A stretch of 64,000 nt of DNA from Arenicola marina (lineage: Eukaryota > Annelida > Polychaeta > Arenicolidae): NCBI GenBank assembly GCA_964019135.1, contig OZ025248.1, forward strand, positions 33,907,670-33,971,669, read 5' to 3'. The position numbers and the translations under genes are program-made. The notes under the pieces were generated by a model. That model was given only the letters and a program-made list of their open reading frames with translations. It had not been told where the DNA came from and made no database searches. Shown piece by piece: positions 34,130-45,384 of the stretch; positions within the stretch are counted from its first letter, which is position 1, and every line of letters starts with the position of its first letter.

Positions 34130-34506
34130 AGACGCATTATCTGTCGAATGCCTAAAGATATCGTTCTCTCCTTTTACCAAAATTTCTGTTTGTTTCTTCG
34201 TTTCTATACACCCCTCTCTCCATTTTCTATCTCGTTCTCCGTTTTCTACATCCCTCTTCGTTTCTATACCTGTCTGTCTGTCTCCGGTTCACTACCTCCC
34301 CCTGAGTTTACCCACTTCTCTCGCCGTTTCTTCACCTCCATTTCTGTTTCTTTGTTTCCATATAGCTCTCCATGTCCGGGTCAGGACAACGTATGTCTCT
34401 CCACACCTGCGGCTCCACACCCTGTGTAAAGTGTGCAGTATTGTCCATTACATGACAAGCCTGGTTCTAATGCTTTGTTCACACCGGTGTGTTCTTGTCC
34501 TTGCAG
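32612..34506 (+). other. Intron before the main CARD-LRR exon
   Basis: It contains dispersed TTTTGGCGGTAAAACGCCC modules (32905-33005) like those at 2325-2640, a G-run at 33005-33020, and a pyrimidine-rich stretch (33985-34380) with a CTGT microsatellite (34098-34130). That stretch keeps the frame open upstream of the true exon. The acceptor at the end (TGTTCTTGTCCTTGCAG) is strong, with TTCTAAT as a possible branch site. Confidence 0.6.
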
Positions 34507-37214
34507 GCAAGGCCGTGTCCCAAGATGCCTTGCTGTCCCTGCCCAGGCGGAATGGCCTAGGACCGCGGGCCTCACACCCCAACGGTAGAGGGCGCCACTT
34601 TAGCGGTCCCTACTACGACACAGCGACCCCTAGCGAGTCCCTGATGACGTCACCGCAGTACAACGGGAGAGTGAACACCCTGGAGGTATCGAACCCCGCA
34701 CAGCGGCAAGCAGCCGGCATGGGCGAGTACGGGGGGTACTCCCTGCCCCGCACCCACAGCCCCAGGGGCTACCCGGCGGCCAGGGGAGGGTACCAGAGGG
34801 GTGGCGGCAGGGGGGTGGAGTACCGGGACCAGTACCCATCCCCCCCTACGTCCCACCACCACGCGATAGGCAGTCGCAGCACCATGGGCGAATCCGGCTT
34901 CTCCTCGAAAGGGTCGCTCAATCTGGACACGAGCTCCGCGGGGCACCCTTCCAGCGCCCCGTCCACGCCGGAGCTCTCCATCCGCCGGAAACCGCCGCCC
35001 AAGCCGCCGCGCATGCGCACGGATACTTCGGGCCACCAGCAGCGCCACCAAGGGAGCGGCGGCGAGGATCACTTATCGCGCGGCAGCCTGACGCCCACCC
35101 CTTCGCTACGCTCCAACGGGATCCACTCGCTCAAGTCGTCCATCGCTGACGTCACACAAGCGCTGGACGCCACGTTATCACGCTCCTTCGACGGCGACGA
35201 CCTGCTGACGTCATCATCATCGCCGCCCAACAACGGCGGGCTGGCGTCGCCCACGGTGTCGGGGCCCAGCAGCACGGAGGAGAAGGTCTACAATATCCTG
35301 ACGCAGACCAAGCAGTTTATGTGCTTCGAGCTGGAGCCGCTGAGCATTCTGGATTACCTACGAGACGAGGGGGTCATCACCCCGCACACGGAAGTGGAAA
35401 TCCGGCGCATGCGCAGCAAGCAGAGCATGTGCGACTACCTGGTGGATATCGTGACGCGCAGGGGCCACGACGCCTTTATCGTCTTCTGCGACGCCCTCCG
35501 GCTGGTCGGTAACCAGGGTTACCTGGCCGACTTCCTAGAGGTGCTGGATACGCTGGTGGAAATCGCGACGGCCAACACCATGCGGCGCGTCGAGTTCGCC
35601 GACAAGTCCCCGGATATGCGTCATCGCGCGTTCTCCTTCGAGGGGGCCAAGGCCGACGGCGCGTGCGGCTGCCGGAACAACAACCAGGGCGGCGGTGGCG
35701 GCGGGGGAGAGGCGGGCGGCGAGGACGACATGTTCGGGGAGGACAGTAGTTTTGATATCACGGTGTCGTACGTCCATCGGGACACGGGTCAACTGAGGTC
35801 CATCAAAGAGGTGGCGTCGATGAAGCGACGGCGCCGACCACTGTCCATAACGTCGGAGGATTTGAACACGCTGCTGGAGGAGTCCGAGAAGTACGTACCA
35901 GTCATCAGCGTCAGCCTCTACAGCCAGTGCCTCAACATGGGCGGCCTGGACACGCTGACCACCATCCTCCAGAACTACCCCTGCATCCGCGAGCTCTCCA
36001 TGTCCAAGAACCACATCGGGGGCAGCGGCATGGCCAAGCTGGGGGCGGCCCTGGGCGGCAACCGGGGGCTGGTGGCCCTCGACCTCAGGCTCAACACCCT
36101 GGGGGACGAAGGCGCCGCGAGCTTGGCAGTCGGGGTGGCCCGGCACCGGGGTCTGCGCTCCCTCAACGTCTCCAGCACGTCGCTGACGGCGCGCGGCAGC
36201 TCCAGCCTCCTCGCCGCCCTGGCCAAGAACCAGTCCCTGACCGACCTCGATATGAGTTTCAACGAGCTCGACGACGGCTCCTGTAAAGTCCTCGCCGATG
36301 CCATGGTGATGAACTGTCCGCTGCGCAAGCTCAAACTGCGCTCGTGCGGCGTGCGCGAATACGGCGCGCGCTGCGTCTTTCGCGCGCTGCGGCGCAACGC
36401 GCGACTCACGCATTTGGATATGAGCGGTAATCGCGTGATGGACGAGAGTTTGACGGTGCTGGCGGATATTTTAATCCATAACCGGACGCTGCGCGAGATT
36501 AACCTCGAGAACTGCCATGTGTCACGTGACGGGTGCGCGTCCCTCGCGCGCGCCCTCAAGACGAATACGTCGCTGAAGCGGCTAGAGTTAAGCATGAACC
36601 CGTTGATAGGGGACGACGGGGCGGCCGCCCTGTCCGAGGGGCTACGCTACAACAAGGCCGTCGACATGCTCTGCCTCAACATGTGTAACATCGCCAACTC
36701 CGGCTTCGTCCGGATACTGGAGGCCCTGCCGTACAACACAACGATGCGCACTCTCAAGCTGTGTTACAACAATATAGGCCAGCCTGCCCCCGCCGTGATG
36801 GCGCCCACCCCGGACAGGTTAGGGGTGCCGTCCTCCGCGGGTGGGTGGGTGGGTGAGTCCCCACCCCCCTCCCCCAGGGACCAGTTCTATAAGGGCGGTC
36901 CGGCCACCTCCCTAGGGGGTCACTTCACCTTCCCGGGACAGGCGGATGAGGAGCCGTCGGTGGAGGAACTCTACGACAAACTATGTCAGGTGCTACAGCT
37001 CAATAAAGACCTCAAAGTCCTCCTCTGGGGAAACCGGTTCGACGAGGCTGGAACTGCTGGAGTGTCTGCTGGAAGCTGCTCCCCCAACGGCGGGGTGGAC
37101 GGGTCCAGCCGCTCCGTCAGCCCGGGGTCTTCGTATGACGCCGCCCCCCACGAGCCGTATAGGGGGGCCCCGGTGCTGGCACCCCCGCCCCGGGGCCGAG
37201 AGTCCGGGGTCTAG
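34507..37214 (+). CDS. CARD and leucine-rich-repeat protein, main exon
   Basis: This exon encodes about 901 residues to a TAG stop. Using exon 1A numbering, residues 18-270 are low-complexity and Ser/Pro/Gly-rich, with an SH3-ligand-like RRKPPPKPPR. Residues about 274-370 form a six-helix CARD-like domain (EEKVYNILTQTK through LADFLEVL). An acidic/glycine linker follows, with a basic KRRRRPLS site. Residues about 479-775 are roughly ten ribonuclease-inhibitor-type LRRs of 28-29 residues (LxxLxLxxNxL pattern). After a proline-rich loop a last LRR (LKVLLWGNRFDEAG) ends near 868. There is no NACHT ATPase domain, so it is not a canonical NLR. CARDs bind other CARDs in innate-immune or apoptotic signalling, and LRRs bind proteins. 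The role here, probably a membrane-tethered adaptor or regulator, is inference. The first exon is supplied by one of the upstream exons. The open frame continuing upstream of 34507 is intron. Confidence 0.85.
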
Positions 37215-37497
37215 GGGGTCGTGAATGCTGCTGGTAACCGTGACACATCTGACCCCTCAGCGTACTCACCCTCCCCACCACCCTCGCACTCATCCACAGC
37301 GTGATTCTCACTCACACCCCCACCCTCGACACTCACCCTGTCCCTCACCTCTCACTCATCCACCCTCGCACTCATCCTTAACATGGCACTCACCCTCAAC
37401 GTCGCAGCCACTCTCGAACTCTCCCACACCCACCCTCCCCGCGCCACCCCATGTACTGTAGAGTTATATATTACCCTGCTTTCAAATATATGGACAG
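37215..37497 (+). other. Probable 3' UTR start
   Basis: Directly follows the stop. Rich in CACCCTC/CACTCAT repeats. No polyadenylation signal seen here. Confidence 0.4.
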
Positions 37498-37905
37498 TTG
37501 CCCCCCCCCCGTCCCAGGGTCGTGCTACAGCCCCCCCCCGGCCCTGGGTCGAACTACAGCCCCCACTCCTCTGTCCCAGGGTCGTACTACAGCCCACCCC
37601 CACCCCGCCACCCCCGGCCCTGTGTCGAACTACAGCCCCCCCTCCCCTGTCCCAGGGTCGTACTACAGCCCCCCCCCGGCCCTGTGTCGAGCTACAGCCC
37701 CCCCCCTCCTCTGTCCCATGGTCGTACTACAGCCCCCCCCCCCCCGGCCCTGTGTCGAGCTACACCCCCCCCCCTCCTCTGTCCTATGGTCGTGCTACAG
37801 CCCCCTCCCCGGCCCTGTGTCGAACTACAGCCCCCCCCCCCTCCTCTGTCCCAGGGTCGTACTACAGCCCCCCTCCTATGTCCCAGGGTCGTACCGCGCC
37901 ACCCA
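37498..37905 (+). repeat. C-rich minisatellite after the CARD-LRR stop
   Basis: About ten copies alternate GTCCCAGGGTCGTACTACAG and CCCTGTGTCGAACTACAG, separated by C-runs of 6-12. All three plus-strand frames are open for this reason. G-quadruplexes are possible on the minus strand. Confidence 0.93.
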
Positions 37906-38067
37906 CCATAGTGATTACAAGCTCCCTCTGCCAATGTTACATGATACTCTAACCCTTTCCTCGTGGCTAATGTCCTAGCCTCAGCGTTGTTGCAGCAAGC
38001 AATATAAGAACGGGTATATGAGTTTTAGTTCAACTTTATATGGACTTGTACTATTTTATATAAACCC

Positions 38068-38250
38068 GTGAATGCTTCACAATCGTGGTACCGTATACCT
38101 GTGAATGCTTCACAATCGTGGTACCGTATACCTGTGAACGCTACACACTCGTGGTACCGTATACCTGTGAACGCTGCACAATCGTGGTACCGTATACCTA
38201 TGAATGCTACATAATCGTGGTACCGTATACCTGTGAATGTTTACATAATA
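38068..38250 (+). repeat. 33-bp minisatellite, about 5.5 copies
   Basis: CGTGGTACCGTATACCTGTG followed by AA(T/C)GCTxCACAAT repeats every 33 bp. Each copy has a KpnI-like GGTACC palindrome. Confidence 0.94.
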
Positions 38251-41008
38251 TGGGGCTTCAGTCTCTCATTAGAGTTAGACATTGTCCTAGACCCCAAGAC
38301 TTACGCTGTGTAACATTTGGGGTTCCTGTGTACTGTAAGGAATAGGCGTTCCTTGCGGGTTCCGTCGCAAGTCGCTAGGGGCGCCACTAACCTCAACTTC
38401 TGGATGTATGTAACTGAAAAAAACATACAGTTTTTTGTTCTATCGGCGGGTGTAAGCCCGTTAGTGGGTTCTGCATCACGATATCTTCGTATACAATTTT
38501 TAATCGCCGTGGTGGTAACCGGCCAGTAGCAAGACCCGCACTTCAATACCCTCGAATCCAGTGCTCTCATCATAGCGCGCTCATGTAAGGCAAGACAGTC
38601 AATTTAGATTTCGTGTGTGCCATGAAGTCTCTGTTCCGGTATCGCTGTAAGGCGATGTAAACTGCAAAAGATATCTGGGAATTAAGTGTCCAGAGAATAG
38701 GTATCTTTATGACACGTTGTATAGGATACAGTATCTGAGAACGAAGCGATGTGGAGAAAAGAGTTGTTGAAGCGAAAGTGTCCGGTGAGAAAATGCCTGG
38801 GAGAAAATCTTCGTCAAATGAAATGGGTTTGGGATGACATATGTCGGAGCCTGAGGTATATGAGGAGGAGAAACGTCTAAAAGAAAGGTATCTTCAGACA
38901 TTTTTCCTCGCATAGCGAGCAGTGTGTGCATGGATTTTTTTGGCAGAAGTGTCTGACAAAGACTTTCCTGGAAAGAAGGTTTCTCGGCAGAATGTGAGGA
39001 AAACTGATTTCTGAGAAAAGGATGTATGGGAAAGAAGGTGTTTGATAGAAATGTGTTTCAGACAAATACATCGGTGAATTATGAAGTGTCTGAATTAAGC
39101 AGGCGTTCATGACTGTGTCTGGGAAAGTTGTCTATGAGCGAAGTTTCGTGTCTTGTTCACATTGGCGTGACTTGCATCCAACCAGGTAAACAGCAAGCCG
39201 TTGTTATAATACGGAGCTTGGTTCACGGGGTAAGCTGTGCGGGGTAACAGTTACAATGTGCGACAGTTTGACGCTGTTACATTTAAAAGATGGTGCTCTT
39301 CTCTGATATCTATGAGGTGACGAGAGATGCTCCCTTATGTCTACCGCATGTATTGCCAATTCCTCGATTCATACGTAATTACCTTTAGCCTTGCTTTACT
39401 TTATCTAATTACAATTTTACTGGTTAGTAATGCTATCGAATCGCTTTCAGTGGTTTAGCGGGGAAAGTCCTACCAGGAGTTTGCTGACATAGATGTATAC
39501 ATATATATATGATTGTGAGTTGTCTTGCCCGTCACCGATATAGTTTGTATGTCAAGCGATTGGAGGGAGCTTGAAACATTCCATGCGCTTTGGACAAGGA
39601 TGTGTGTGTTACTTTCTCCTGTAAAGGGTCTGTTAGAGGGCATTTCCGTTTGTCATAATGTCCAGTGTAGGACGTGTCGATGTGGTTTTTCGTACAGTGT
39701 ATATATATACTCTCGCTCGTTGCCTTTTAGCTCGTATGACGCGATGAACTCGCGCTGACTTTTTGCCCTGTACGCGTGACTAGCATATGAAACAGCGTGA
39801 TATATATATATATATATCGAATTGTTGATGTTGAATAAAGCTTACTGCATGCTTCAAAGAGGCAATTACAATCCACAGTCGTTATCTTGACGTTATTTTC
39901 ACTTTCTTTGTAATCATCAGAAGTACGTGTGGCCTAGCCCGGGCACATGACTCTCTGTGCGGATCTGGACTCCTGCAGTGTATAGTTCATGCGTGTTCAT
40001 GTCATTGTAGTATTTGGTTTCTTGGCCCAATTTATCCTCCAAGTGCAGAAAATGGTATAAAACGCCCACTTTCATTTCTCTGACCGTGGCCGGCGACTAG
40101 CGATTACTGGCACCCCCCCCCACCTACTTCACCCCCGGTCGCAAGTTATCGGAAAGCAACACTTCCCAAATTGATATATCCGCCCCTGATACGCAATTGT
40201 TATATATCGTGGGCCGCGAGATGATCACCACTGACTCTGTGCCCAGATTTATATTCAGCGATAAAATGATTAAAAATAGATAAAGTCCTACGATTTAACT
40301 TACAACACAGTATAAAAGCGGGTAGACAAGTTCATGTATATTGGTCCATTTCACATACACTGAAACAAGATACACCAACGACGTACAATTCTTTGCTATT
40401 TAACTTTCCCTTTTACGTACTAGTTTAAACCTAGCTCACACTGTGCCAGTGCTGGCTAGTTTGCCCCGGTCCTTCACGTTCCTTCCCGGTCTGTATACCA
40501 GGACGTACAGGGGCCATCTCGCACGTGCCCCCACCCCCACACTTTCAGACCCTAAAGTATATTTACTTACCCTGGTCGTCCAATAAAATAATGGACCTCT
40601 TGGTCACAATTTTGTTCAGCCCCCCGCCCCTTCTCGTCCCAAGACCTCACCCACACAATTCTCTGTTTTGTGGCTCTCTTTCCTCTTATTCTTCTGTTGT
40701 GCTGAATATCTTTAAACATCATAATGTTGTTTGCAGCCTGTTGTCTGTTCAACTGCAGTTGCCAGTTCATCAGCTGAAGGTTGTTGAGCACAAGATCCAT
40801 GATGTGTCTCATTCCAGGGATGAAGCATCAAGTGGTTTGGAACAAATGTTATCCCATTGTATACTGCCCTAGCGCTGCCGTGTTTTACTCGAGTTCTACT
40901 CCTGGTTAACGCGGTCCAAGTGTATTATTAGTGTGTGAGAATACACTTATGGTACGCAATAAATATATAGTATAGCATGTTCTAAAGCCAAACTGTTGTA
41001 TATCGTGT
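38251..41008. other. No gene recognised; possible distal 3' end of the CARD-LRR gene
   Basis: AATAAA signals occur at 39834-39839 and near 40963, the first plausible ones after the main exon, so a long 3' UTR is possible. 38730-39120 is purine-rich with loosely repeated GTGTCTGA/GAGAAA modules. 40090-40186 contains a fragment related to the right end of the MITE at 2395. No coding exon is supported. Confidence 0.4.
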
Positions 41009-41112
41009 GAAAGTGTGACTTTCTTATATCTTATATGTACGTACTGCGTTTTTCGCCTTTTAAAGTGTGACTTTCTTATATCTTATATGTACGTACTGCG
41101 TTTTTCGCCTTT
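41009..41112 (+). repeat. 52-bp tandem duplication
   Basis: Two identical copies of a segment containing GTGTGACTTTCTTATATC and TACTGCGTTTTTCGCCTTTT. Confidence 0.93.
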
Positions 41113-42429
41113 TAAAGTGTGATAACATCGTACATTGTTGACGTTCGCACAGCCAGATAATGTGTCCAAAACATTTCTCTAAAGGATTTTGCTAATCAGG
41201 ATGCAGGTGGAAACATGCTGCATGAGCAGCTTTAAATAAAGGAGTCACCGACCACGTCCACCAGCTTTCACCGAGATCATAAAGGGTTTCTCTTGGCAAT
41301 TTCTGATGGTTCAGCTGTTACGAGAGTTCACAATGCATTATTTTAGGAAATGGTTGGCGTGAGACATACGTGAGCTATGTTGAAACTAGTCCGCTCGAGC
41401 ATGGAAGAGTCCATGTACTGCGAGTAAGAACTACATGTATACTGCAACTTTGTTTGTTATAAAAATAACGCGTTGTTTTATGTCATTAGTTTTTAAATAA
41501 CACCCACGCGTGTTAACATGATGCACGGTTAGGTCTAAAACAAAGAATTATTTTCTGTTTACTGGTGTATTCGTATAAATGATGAACACTTAAGACAAGG
41601 GAGTACCGTCACACATTTGCCTAAATAGCATCAGGACAACACGGTTATCGTTTTATTTGTCAATTAAATCAGTAAGGCATCCCACCTGCGTCCCATAAAG
41701 GCTCTTAAGGTAAGCCACCCATAATAGCAAGGTAGAAGAACTGTATTTGTGATTATTTTATGAAAGTTTACCCAATTACACACCTTCTGGTGAATTTTTA
41801 GGATACTTTACCGTCCCGTTAAAAAAATATTCTCCATTTTCCAAGTATACCCCCATTTCACAAAATGACCAAAACTTGACACCTACCACGAATATGTAAT
41901 TTGGCTACAATTCAGCTCAATATTAAGTCATTATCATCAGTAATAGCTCTTTGGAAAGCTTAAACCTAGTGCAATACAGGAATGATATTCAACAATGTAA
42001 ATAGTAGCCACAAAAAATAACCGAATGGCAATAATAAAGTGCAGTTATGCAAAAACAGGACCATTTTTGCCAAAATTCGAAATCACCACCTTCACAAAAT
42101 TGGCTATAATTTCATCAAAAATGAAAATCTTCACACCAAACCACGTTTAAAAACTTCTAAAAACATAGTTCTTGTAACAAAAATAAAGAAAAATATAGGT
42201 AGCCGTGCAAATTTCCCGAGAAACACGTCCTGAAACTTGAAAATGTTATTTCAGAAATGTTTTTTGGAGCAGCTTTTTTTGACACCAATTATCAGTAATT
42301 TACGCCTTGTGCTCACATTTTAATAAATCTGGTAATATATAATGGTCTCCGATATAATTATGATTTACACGAATGTTTTCTGAACTATTTACACGTCTTC
42401 TCTATGTTTTTTTTATGAATATTCGGAAT
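41113..42429. other. AT-rich region, no gene recognised
   Basis: Strongly AT-rich from 41750 to 42320, with poly-A stretches and no long frame. It may be an old transposon remnant, but no ends are visible. Confidence 0.4.
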
Positions 42430-42515
42430 TTATCACGAAGAGCCTCGGGGAAATACCTTGTGAATGACGTCACGAATTGGGGATTCCCTGTGAATGACGT
42501 AACGAGTTAGGGATT
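42430..42515 (+). repeat. Tandem pair with CRE-like cores
   Basis: Two copies of TGTGAATGACGTCACGAATT-like sequence followed by GGGGATTCCC or AGGGATTCCC. Each has a TGACGT core and a kappa-B-like decamer. Confidence 0.6.
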
Positions 42516-42778
42516 CCCCTTTCACTGACACCCGCCGATCTTTGTCGATGTTTACCGAGGTCTTCTCTGATTCGCCGAAGCTTATTATACGATGTTCTAT
42601 TTATTTTACCTATGTCACCACTTCTTTTGCTGTGTTTTATTCGTGCTTTGTTTTATTAAGACTGCTTAAAATATCAGGGCTACAGCCCGCCGATGTTTAC
42701 CGAGGTCTGCTCAAAATCGCCGAGGCTCATTATGGGTCTCCCCTCTGCGTGTTCCATGAGTCAGCGCGCCTCGTAGCG

Positions 42779-42894
42779 CAAGCTCCCTGCACGGTGGCGC
42801 TACGCAAGCTAGCTTTTACATATAATGGAGCCCTAGCGGAGTGAGTCGAAGGCAGAGAGTGGAGCCCTAGCGGAGTGAGTCGAAGGCAGAGAGT
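42779..42894. mobile_element. Second, internally shortened copy of the 8991-9397 element
   Basis: It begins CAAGCTCCCTGCACGGTGGC and ends AAGGCAGAGAGT, the same ends as the copy at 8991, but lacks most of the middle. The terminal 34-bp module with CCCTAGCGGAGTGAGTCGA is duplicated in tandem. It is flanked by CTCGTAGCG at 42770-42778 and 42896-42904, a 9-bp target duplication with one extra G at the right junction. Confidence 0.6.
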
Positions 42895-42940
42895 GCTCGT
42901 AGCGGTGGAGGCCGGAGACTAACCTGTGCACAGTCACCTG

Positions 42941-43190
42941 GGGCCGTATTCATAATCCCCTCGTAAGTTACGCGCGAAAAGTCCATTTTCGTCTTAGCCT
43001 CACCAGCTCGTTGTGGTGGTGCTCATGATTAAGAAATCCTCGTTAACCTAATTTTAGCCCTTTCTTAATTCAGATAATCTACTTCTTGGGTGACTACTTA
43101 TATATTTTGAACCAGATAATCGCTCGACAAATGTCCCACTTAGCGCTAAGTTTAGTGGCGTAGCCTAAGTAGCGATTATGAATACGGTCC
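42941..43190. mobile_element. MITE with GGGCCGTATTCATAATC termini and CTG target duplication
   Basis: The left end GGGCCGTATTCATAATC is matched on the opposite strand at the right end by GGACCGTATTCATAATC. CTG lies directly outside each end (42938-42940 and 43191-43193). There are 250 bp and no open frame. The terminal GG(G/A)CCG and the CTG flank are shared with the element at 56264-57393. Confidence 0.75.
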
Positions 43191-43193
43191 CTG

Positions 43194-44618
43194 ATGTCGC
43201 AGTCACAGCTCCATGTCTGGGTGTAAGTTGATTTGACACCCGCTGCGAATAGATCTTATACAATGAAGAGAGACCAAAACCGGGGCCAGACGACGTAACC
43301 CAGGACGGGCGCCCAGCCAGTACTGGTCACTTAAAACGCTGAGTCAGCGATACCGGACTCGCCCTAGATACAGTAAAGTGACCGCTGTTTGACTACATCA
43401 TTAGTATATCCCATGATATATATCGCGAAATGCCATAATTCGGAATTCTAATCAAGTTGGGATGATCTGTACAAAACCTATACTGTTTTATTTTTCAGAT
43501 GCTGATTTTACTTTTAATAACTATAGTTGATTTCCTTAATGTATGGTTATATATATATATATGTAGGCCTACATTATATAGATCTATGTACAACAACTCT
43601 AAAAAAGCGATTGGGTATAAAAAGGCGATACGCCGGCATGTATAAACTTTGTACATTAGTATATTAACAGGTTCTCATACCAAAATGAAACACCACTCAC
43701 GTAACACGAGTTTAAAAAGTGTACGTAAGTATAGCCTGTACCTTCGATGATATCTAAGCTTGTCCTGTCATAATTGATGCATTTAAAACCATTGCAGATC
43801 CATAGAATATAAAGAGATTCATGCATTGGATACAATGCTGCAGAGGAGATATGGTTTGTATTATTAACACGATGAAAATTCGGCGCCGATACCATGACCC
43901 GGAAGTGGATTGCTGGTTTAGTAAAATCATAATGGATTCTACCGCATTGGACCAAACCGAACACTGTTCACTTGTTGGTAAAACCGTAAAGTCGTAATGT
44001 TACTAATCTATTGATTTTTACGAATCTGTTGGTTCTACTGATTTTGACGAATCTTTTGTTAGCGGTAGATTAGTGAAAACGAAGATATGGATTGATGAAT
44101 TTATGATTTATGACAGCAAATGCGCGGATAATGAATATTGGCCGGGTAATGGGAGGTTTGGGAGAGTCTTTTTTATGGAGCGTTTTACTTTTCTCCGAAC
44201 CGTGTGTAGAATGTGTATTGGTTTATGAAATATATAAGTACTAGAAATGATGATCGCCGGCTACATACAATCCCTGTACCAGTACCAGTAGTCGGAGCGA
44301 CAAGAAACTCACGGCTTGGGGCAGATATGTGTGCACATACAACACTGTTGTATCAAATAGACTAAATAGGGCCGCTACATTGTCACGACGTCATCATCTT
44401 ACTCGTGGGCCCCGTGTTTTTGATTACGGAATGTTTTTATCCCATGTCATGCCCACAATCCATCTGTAAAACCCGTTATAAAAACTCAAGCAATTAGGTG
44501 GTTATGACACACGCCGATAGATGGAGACACCGATAGGGTGAACGCAACATTCCAACTGACACCGCAATGAATTCCTGGTAGTACCAGGTGCTACAACAAC
44601 ACGAAGGGCCTCCGCTTA
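43194..44618. other. No gene recognised
   Basis: AT-rich sequence with a TA run at 43546-43562 and loosely repeated GAATCT/GATTTT modules near 44010-44060. Confidence 0.4.
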
Positions 44619-44962
44619 CGGCCGCAATTTCGTGATCATCAATATGGCTAATGGATTCTCAATTCGGCACGCGAATACCTACTCTGTTAGGCCGCAATTT
44701 CGTGATCATCAATATGGCTAATGGATTCTCAATTCGGCACGAGAATACCTACTCTGTTAGGCCGCAATGTCGTGATCATCAATATGGCTAATGGATTCTC
44801 AATTCGGCACGAGAATACCTACTCTGTTAGGCCGCAATTTCGTGATCATCAATATGGCTAATGGATTCTCAATTCGGCACGAGAATACCTACTCTGTTAG
44901 GCCGCAATTTCGTGATCATCAATATGGCTAATGGATTCGCAATTCGGCACGAGAATACCTAC
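44619..44962 (+). repeat. 70-bp tandem repeat, about five copies
   Basis: GGCCGCAATTTCGTGATCAT and CAATTCGGCACGAGAATACC recur every 70 bp with one or two point differences per copy. The 13-mer AATTCGGCACGAG inside each unit equals a common cDNA-cloning adapter, which here is probably coincidence. Confidence 0.95.
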
Positions 44963-45144
44963 CCTTTAATTAAACCCAAGCGATGGAAGACTGATCCCCA
45001 ACTGATAGCATGTTGCGGCCCTCCATACAGTCAGTTGTACTGCTTGGCTCTGGCATCAATGGGCAAATACAAGTTGGCATCGCCGTCACATACACTAACA
45101 CGGCACACACAATTATCCTACACCTTTGTCGAGACAAATGGGAA

Positions 45145-45233
45145 AACCCGATGGCCAAGTAGGTATAACGCCTTGCTCCTGTCACTTGGACACGTAAGCC
45201 AAGTGGTTGTGGCGTGAGTTCGAGTCGCACGTG
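45145..45233 (+). mobile_element. tRNA-derived SINE head (Leu/Ser-like)
   Basis: A-box GATGGCCAAGTAGGTATAAC, a long variable region and B-box GAGTTCGAGTC at class II tRNA spacing. The acceptor stem does not pair well. The body probably runs on to about 45370. Confidence 0.55.
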
Positions 45234-45384
45234 TGCAAATGTCTGTTCGTTTGGCCGGATACTGTTTCGACGTTAATCCTCGAGTAGGGGATTACCCCAC
45301 AGAGACATGGCTCCTTTCCAACTTGGCCCATTCTCATGCAGTTTATGACCATCCTACGAAATGTCCAGACAATATTATCACGTT

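Noticed and set aside
33978-34506. Upstream continuation of the CARD-LRR open frame
   Set aside because: It starts at a non-ATG codon, is pyrimidine-rich low-complexity sequence with a CTGT microsatellite, and ends at a strong splice acceptor. It is intron.
35535-36595. Long minus-strand frames opposite the LRR exon
   Set aside because: They are shadows of GC-rich LRR codons on the opposite strand, with no domain or start context.
44619-44962. Cloning-adapter contamination (AATTCGGCACGAG)
   Set aside because: The 13-mer lies inside every 70-bp genomic unit with native flanks and a point variant in one copy. Coincidence is likelier, though adapter trimming could wrongly cut this locus.
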